Shown: positions 6,711 through 9,467 of the stretch, piece after piece
How positions within the stretch are numbered: the first letter of the stretch is position 1
Layout: every line of letters begins with the position of its first letter
Source of the DNA: Gammaproteobacteria bacterium
Lineage (GTDB): Bacteria > Pseudomonadota > Gammaproteobacteria > UBA9214
Assembly (NCBI GenBank): GCA_029864225.1
Contig: JAOTTU010000073.1
Coordinates: forward strand, 1 to 9,467
DNA: 9,467 bases
Direction of reading: 5' to 3'
The notes under the pieces: generated by a model
What the model was told of the DNA's origin: nothing
What the model saw: only the letters and a program-made list of their open reading frames with translations
The model's database searches: none
Made by a program: the position numbers and the translations under genes

Positions 6711-8329
6711 ACCAGATTTCCCATCTGCTCCGTGAGTTTTCTATTTTCCCTGTAATCGACCGGGCAGTCGATAATGCTCACCGTGTCATTGGCGAGCGCC
6801 TCTGCAAGTATAGCAGGCAAATCCTCCGTCCTCTCGACGCGGTAACCCTTGCAGCCGAAGGACTCGGCATACTTCACGAAATCAGGATTGGTGAACTTGA
6901 TATGCGAGCTGCGTTCGAACTGGTTCAGCTGTTTCCATTCAATCAGACCGAAGCCGCAGTCGTTCCATATCAGGATAACAATCGCCAGCTTGCAGCGCAT
7001 CGCGGTTTCGATCTCCTGCGAGTTCATCAGGAAACCCGCATCCCCGGTCACGGCCACGATATTGCGCTCGGGGTACACCAGCTTGGCGGCAATCGCCCCT
7101 GGCACCGCGATACCCATGCTGGCAAAGCCATTGGATATCAAGCAGGTATTCGGGAATTCACAGCGGAACATGCGCGCCATCCACATCTTGTGCGCACCGA
7201 CATCACAGATAACGATGTCCTCAAGCTTGAGCGCGGTGCGCAGGTCCCAGATGATCTTCTGAGGCTTGACCGGGTACTCCGTGTCATCGCGGTGCAGGTT
7301 CATCTCATCGATCATCGCCTCGCGCAGCGGGCGCATATGGTGCCCCTGGTGCGGCGTCGCCAGCGCGGCAATGCGCACCAGACTGTGCTTCAGATCGCCG
7401 ATGACACCGACCTTGACCGGGTAGTGTGCATCGACCTCGGCCGGCGAATGATCGATATGAATGATGATGCGATCGCGTGTCGGGTGCCACAGGTAGGGAT
7501 GGTATTCGACCAGGTCATAACCGACGCAGATGATAACGTCCGCCTGGTTGAAACCGCCGCTGACATAGTCATTAGCCTGCAGCCCGGCGCTGCCGAGCGC
7601 GCACGGGTGTTTGAAAGGAATGACACCCTTGGCCATGAAGGTGTTGGCCGCCGGTATGTTCAGCGTGCCGGCGAAGTCCGCCAGTTGTTTCCAGGCCTTG
7701 GAGCGCACCACACCGTGACCGGCCAGGATGATCGGGTTGCGCGCGGCGCTGATCAACCGGGCCGCCTGTTCCACCTTTTCAGCCGATGGCTCGGGATCCT
7801 GCGGGTGGTCCACCGGCAGCATGTCCTGCTCGACCTCCATCTCGGCGATATTTTCCGGAAACTCGATGAAGGTCGCACCGGTCTTTTCCGTCTGCGCCAG
7901 CTTGAAGGCCTTGCGTACCACCTCGGGAATGATCTCGGGCTCTAGCAGGCTGGCGGAATACTTGGTGACCGTGTGGAACAGCTTCTCCAGGTCGAGGACC
8001 TGGTGCGACTCCTTGTGCAGGCGGTTGGTGCCGGCCTGGCCGGCGATAGCGACTAGCGGCGCATAGTCGAGGTTGGCATCGGCCACACCGGTGATGAGAT
8101 TGGTTGCGCCCGGGCCGAGTGTCGCCAGGCAGACGCCCGGGCGTTCCGTCAGGCGCCCGTAGACATCGGCCATAAAGGCGGCGCCCTGCTCGTGACGGGT
8201 GATAATGAAGCGGATGTTTGACTCCAGCAGGGCATCCATCACATCCAGGTTTTCCTCGCCCGGAATACCGAATATGTATTCCACGCCCTCATGTTCGAGG
8301 CAGCGGACGAATAGCTCGGCCGCCTTCAT
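6698..8329 (-). CDS. Acetolactate synthase-type thiamine diphosphate enzyme
   Basis: The 543-residue product has the three-domain layout of ThDP enzymes. The N-terminal pyrimidine-binding domain has FGIPGEENLD and RHEQGAAFMADVYGR with catalytic Glu47, then LGPGATNLITGVADA. The middle domain (about 185-345) has NPIILAGHGVVRS and IIHIDHSP. The C-terminal PP-binding domain has SNGFASMGIAVPGAIAA and GDAGFLMNSQEIETA (Gly429-Asp430) leading to WND at 455-457, the metal and diphosphate motif, with GDA in place of the common GDG. This closely follows proteins annotated acetolactate synthase large subunit, which join two pyruvates to acetolactate. The HKESHQ segment and the absence of a regulatory small-subunit gene nearby favour a catabolic or uncharacterised relative over the IlvBN biosynthetic enzyme. 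No strong ribosome-binding site precedes the ATG. It sits 58 bases after dsbA and overlaps the EEP gene, so all three may be co-transcribed. Exact substrate is uncertain. Confidence 0.85.
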   Translation of the reverse strand: MKAAELFVRCLEHEGVEYIFGIPGEENLDVMDALLESNIRFIITRHEQGAAFMADVYGRLTERPGVCLATLGPGATNLITGVADANLDYAPLVAIAGQAGTNRLHKESHQVLDLEKLFHTVTKYSASLLEPEIIPEVVRKAFKLAQTEKTGATFIEFPENIAEMEVEQDMLPVDHPQDPEPSAEKVEQAARLISAARNPIILAGHGVVRSKAWKQLADFAGTLNIPAANTFMAKGVIPFKHPCALGSAGLQANDYVSGGFNQADVIICVGYDLVEYHPYLWHPTRDRIIIHIDHSPAEVDAHYPVKVGVIGDLKHSLVRIAALATPHQGHHMRPLREAMIDEMNLHRDDTEYPVKPQKIIWDLRTALKLEDIVICDVGAHKMWMARMFRCEFPNTCLISNGFASMGIAVPGAIAAKLVYPERNIVAVTGDAGFLMNSQEIETAMRCKLAIVILIWNDCGFGLIEWKQLNQFERSSHIKFTNPDFVKYAESFGCKGYRVERTEDLPAILAEALANDTVSIIDCPVDYRENRKLTEQMGNLVCPT

Positions 8330-8387
8330 CAGAACGCGGCGTCTTCAGGCATTGGCATTAACCGGGTGATGTGGGGCATGCGGCTTC

Positions 8388-9053
8388 TCAGGGCTGAACG
8401 GCCGTCGCCTGTGCGGGCGCATCACCCGCAGCGCGCTCCTGCTTGATCAGAAAGTCGAGTACCTTGATGACATCCTCGTTACCGCCGGCGATGCTGGCAC
8501 CGGTGCTGAACTTGCCGTTCACGATCAGTGTGGGCACGCCGCTGATCGCATAGCGCCGTGTCATCAACTTGGCGTTGTTGATCTTGACCGCAACGGCGAA
8601 GGAATGGAATGTGTTCTTGAAGTCCTTCCCGGCAACACCGTGGCTGACAAAGAAATCCTCTAGCGCCGCAACATCACGGAATTTCTGATTCTTCACATGG
8701 ATGGCCTCGAACAGTGGCTGGTGGATCTTGTCCACCACACCGAGCAGCTCGGCCGTGAAATAGGCCTTGCCGAGCAATTCCCAGCTCTTGCCAAGCACAG
8801 CCGGCAGACGCACGAATTCGACATCATCGGGCTTGTTCTCAAGCCACTTACCGAGGTGTGGCTCCAGATAAAAACAGTGTGGGCAGCCGTACCAGAACAG
8901 TTCCACCACCTCCACCTTGTCGGCTGCAGCTGTCGGCTGCGGTTTGACAAGCCGCGTGTACTCCACACCTTCCATGTACTCCCCGGCTGCGACGGCCGTC
9001 AACGTAGGCAGCGAAAACAACACGGCTAACAACCAGCTGGTCAATTTTTTCAT
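8388..9053 (-). CDS. dsbA: Periplasmic thiol:disulfide oxidoreductase DsbA
   Basis: The 221-residue precursor has a Sec signal peptide (MKKLTSWLLAVLFSLPTLTAVAA, cleavage before GEY near residue 24). The thioredoxin fold shows FWYGCPHC with active-site Cys57 and Cys60 and the DsbA-type CPHC dipeptide. An alpha-helical insertion follows, then SGVPTLIVNG with the cis-proline Pro174. It introduces disulfides into exported proteins, normally reoxidised by DsbB, which is not in the window. A longer frame reaches 9173, but its extra 40 residues are not signal-like, and the ATG at 9053 has GGAG (9062-9065) eight bases upstream, so 9053 is the start. The C-terminal tail (AAGDAPAQATAVQP) is low-complexity. 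It lies downstream of a cytochrome c4-like gene, the usual neighbour in Pseudomonas-like genomes. Confidence 0.95.
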   Translation of the reverse strand: MKKLTSWLLAVLFSLPTLTAVAAGEYMEGVEYTRLVKPQPTAAADKVEVVELFWYGCPHCFYLEPHLGKWLENKPDDVEFVRLPAVLGKSWELLGKAYFTAELLGVVDKIHQPLFEAIHVKNQKFRDVAALEDFFVSHGVAGKDFKNTFHSFAVAVKINNAKLMTRRYAISGVPTLIVNGKFSTGASIAGGNEDVIKVLDFLIKQERAAGDAPAQATAVQP

Positions 9054-9255
9054 AACATCAACTCCGGATTTGCATTGGCATAAGGCCGCCCTCGACCCTC
9101 GCGGGAATGCGGCTCGACAGGAATATATTAACGCCCAGAGAGGCAAAAAGGGTGACAAAGTGCCCGGGAACACCCGCTGACCAGGGCATACCGCGCCGGC
9201 AGTAACGGCAGGTCCTTTGACAATCGCCGATCGGCGCAGTTCAGATTATCGACCG

Positions 9256-9295
9256 CAGGGCTCTGCCCCGCACGCGGGGCAAGCCTGGAGCCCTG
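9256..9295 (-). promoter_or_regulatory. Strong two-tier stem-loop between cytochrome c4 and dsbA
   Basis: Outer arms CAGGGCTC (9256-9263) and GAGCCCTG (9288-9295) pair perfectly over eight bases. Inside them GCCCCG (9265-9270) and CGGGGC (9275-9280) pair around a CACG loop. A one-base spacer on one side and seven on the other give an asymmetric bulge. It begins about 10 bases past the cytochrome stop in the direction of transcription. No U-tract follows, so it is more likely an mRNA-stabilising or attenuating hairpin, or a rho-linked end, than a rho-independent terminator. A perfect palindrome, CGCCGATCGGCG (9225-9236), lies just downstream in the same 252-base gap and could be an operator. 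Confidence 0.55.
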
Positions 9296-9305
9296 TTGGG
9301 TGGCC

Positions 9306-9467
9306 TTAGTGCAGCCCCTGGATATAGGAGGCAACGGCGCGGATTTCGCGATTCGTCATCCGGGACGCGAGAATCTGCATCATCTTGGTGGCATTCTCGT
9401 TAACCCGGTTGCCGCTGGCGAAACCGTGCATCTGGTTCTCGACGTACTTGGCATGCTGACCGCGCAG
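9306..9467 (-). CDS. Cytochrome c4-like diheme protein, C-terminal fragment
   Basis: Only the last 53 residues are in the window, ending at TAA 9306-9308; the start and both heme-binding motifs lie beyond the right edge. The visible part reads LRGQHAKYVENQMHGFASG, then NRVNENATKMMQILASRMTN and REIRAVASYIQGLH. This is the standard C-terminal end of class I cytochrome c domains of the c4/c553 type. The Met of KMMQILASRM lies where the axial heme ligand is expected, and the final helix (EIRAVASYIQGL) packs on the heme. Cytochrome c4 shuttles electrons in the periplasm to terminal oxidases. The dsbA gene next door supports the c4 assignment over other c-type cytochromes. Confidence 0.8.
   Translation of the reverse strand: MRGQHAKYVENQMHGFASGNRVNENATKMMQILASRMTNREIRAVASYIQGLH

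Noticed and set aside
6902..7945. Plus-strand open frame of 347 codons
   Set aside because: It is fully antisense to the ThDP enzyme gene, Arg/Asp/His/Val-rich as expected from the reverse of a GC-rich gene, and has no motif.
9128..9334. Minus-strand frame of 68 codons between cytochrome c4 and dsbA
   Set aside because: It overlaps the cytochrome 3' end and runs through the strong stem-loop; the composition is not protein-like and no family is recognised.

Overview
The window looks like chromosomal DNA of a gammaproteobacterium, possibly a marine or sulfur-cycle lineage. The evidence is indirect. The right end carries the order cytochrome c4, then dsbA, then an endonuclease/exonuclease/phosphatase-family gene on one strand, which I recall from Pseudomonas and relatives. 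There is also a DsrE/DsrF-like protein. All supportable genes lie on the minus strand. The long plus-strand reading frames are antisense shadows of them.

Read in the direction of transcription (right to left), the layout is as follows. The 3' end of a cytochrome c4-like gene (9306-9467, cut by the window edge) is followed by a strong GC-rich stem-loop. Next come dsbA (8388-9053), a thiamine-diphosphate acetolactate-synthase-type enzyme (6698-8329) and an EEP-family hydrolase (5877-6710) whose start overlaps the preceding stop. A second unit follows: a small cupin protein (5228-5638) and, 33 bases on, a membrane-anchored or exported DsrE-like protein (4709-5194). After a 283-base gap comes the dominant gene of the window, a 1205-residue cytosolic protein (808-4425). 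I read it as most likely a member of the large pyrophosphate-dependent phosphoenolpyruvate carboxykinase family. Downstream of it is a 61-codon small gene broken by a single-base frameshift (575-759), then an imperfect inverted repeat resembling REP elements. The left end holds the 5' part of an exported NrfJ-like small protein (1-406).

Functionally the window mixes respiration and periplasmic redox (cytochrome c4, DsbA, DsrE-like, NrfJ-like) with pyruvate/PEP/oxaloacetate metabolism (acetolactate synthase type, putative PPi-PEPCK). I see no mobile element with a transposase, no tRNA or rRNA, no CRISPR array, and no clear multi-gene defence or biosynthetic system. The most interesting items are the giant PEPCK-like gene, its frameshifted small neighbour, and the acetolactate-synthase-type gene lying inside an otherwise familiar cytochrome c4/dsbA/EEP neighbourhood.

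Several start codons were moved from the longest possible frame to internal ATGs with good ribosome-binding sites. Family assignments come from motif recognition only; no database search was possible.
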